In this document: positions 6,452 to 6,639 of the stretch, piece by piece | Layout of the letters: each line of letters starts with the position of its first letter | Position numbering within the stretch: position 1 is the first letter of the stretch | Assembly: GCA_002483395.1 (NCBI GenBank) | Contig: DLHV01000169.1 | Coordinates: 1-6,639, forward strand | Length of the DNA stretch: 6,639 bases | Direction of reading: 5' to 3' | DNA from: Chloracidobacterium sp. UBA7659 | Lineage (GTDB): Bacteria; Acidobacteriota; Blastocatellia; Pyrinomonadales; Pyrinomonadaceae | The notes under the pieces: model-generated | Seen by the model: only the letters and a program-made list of their open reading frames with translations | Databases searched by the model: none | What the model was told of the DNA's origin: nothing | Translations under genes and position numbers: made by a program

Positions 6452-6494
6452 GAGGAATTGTAAGGTCGTCACCGCCTTACGGGAGACAAGCTGA
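6450..6494 (+). CDS. possible 14-aa leader peptide
   Basis: ATG at 6450 has GAGGG 4 bases ahead and reads 14 codons (MRNCKVVTALRETS) to a TGA that overlaps the next ATG as TGATG. Its ATG overlaps the -10 box, so it could only be translated on a transcript entering from upstream. In that case the promoter and the leader would be alternative ways of driving the next gene. Confidence 0.2.
   Translation: MRNCKVVTALRETS
6460..6480 (+). promoter_or_regulatory. inverted repeat at the predicted transcript start
   Basis: GTAAGG (6460-6465) and CCTTAC (6475-6480) are exact reverse complements around 9 bases. Given a start near 6458, the mRNA would begin with this hairpin, directly before the GGGAG ribosome binding site (6481-6485). 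It may stabilise the 5' end, control translation, or act as an operator in DNA. Confidence 0.45.
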
Positions 6495-6639
6495 TGGATA
6501 TACCGAAGGCCTGTTCGCAAAAAGAAGTGGTTGAAATAAGTTTGAATATTTTCATACAGGATTCTCAAGAAGTATATCTTCTTCAAAGAGAACCAGTTGA
6601 GATTAACGAGTTTATTTCGGCTGAAACAATAATTATTTC
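6494..6639 (+). CDS. Unrecognised gene, 5' part only
   Basis: The reading frame runs open from ATG at 6494 to the window edge (48 codons). It begins MDIPKACSQKEVVEISLNIF and continues with an acidic stretch including EVYLLQREPVEINEF. I recognise no family. The start is supported by GGGAG (6481-6485) 8 bases ahead and by the strong promoter and hairpin upstream. No stop interrupts the AT-rich sequence. Lower GC than the preceding genes and its own promoter suggest a separate transcription unit, perhaps cargo of the element. No membrane segment or signal peptide is evident in the visible part. Confidence 0.55.
   Translation, partial: MDIPKACSQKEVVEISLNIFIQDSQEVYLLQREPVEINEFISAETIII

Noticed and set aside
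6491..6512. Hammerhead-like core: CTGATG followed by GAAGG
   Set aside because: The base after CTGATG is G rather than A, the possible stem II has only two pairs, and no closing stems are evident.
6401..6586. 61-aa minus-strand frame
   Set aside because: It runs through the promoter, hairpin and the plus-strand gene start and has no protein-family features.

Overview
The window reads as the edge of an integrated mobile element in a bacterial chromosome. It opens with the 3' part of a tRNA-Asn gene that encodes its own CCA tail, and this is followed by element-type genes. Base composition is middling and patchy: 60-base samples run from about 38% to about 63% GC. The host cannot be fixed from this sequence. 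Soil-type, Gram-negative-like phyla such as Acidobacteriota would fit my memory of similar gene sets, but that is only a guess.

Layout. Positions 1-63 are tRNA-Asn(GTT), followed by its terminator. Next come three minus-strand genes in one tight operon, transcribed toward the tRNA. The first is a two-TM-helix protein of unknown function (222 aa) behind a strong ribosome binding site. The second is a 1017-aa conjugative coupling-type ATPase (TraD/VirD4-like) with a nuclease-fold-like C-terminal domain. The third is a 302-aa serine-recombinase derivative that has lost the catalytic domain and gained an excisionase-like helix-turn-helix. A hairpin plus U-tract overlaps the last stop codon. Across a 311-bp divergent spacer, with a perfect 8-bp inverted repeat and candidate promoters, lies a plus-strand gene for a replication-relaxation family protein (355 aa). 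A 48-aa classical C2H2 zinc-finger protein follows 4 bp later. The right end holds a near-consensus sigma70 promoter, a hairpin at the predicted transcript start, and the first 48 codons of an unrecognised gene.

How the parts may work together (inference). The ATPase would move DNA and the two-TM protein could anchor it to the membrane, because the ATPase shows no TM segment of its own. The replication-relaxation protein, with a winged helix and a PD-(D/E)xK-like core, could recognise or process the origin DNA. The recombinase derivative and the zinc finger are DNA-binding factors that could control excision or transcription. No recognised relaxase, T4SS channel protein, tyrosine integrase or intact serine integrase is visible, so the element is either reduced or continues outside the window.

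The most unusual points are the catalytic-domain-less recombinase/HTH fusion, the canonical eukaryotic-style C2H2 finger in a 48-aa bacterial protein, the apparently split coupling protein, and nuclease-like domains with altered active-site residues on both sides of one shared control region.
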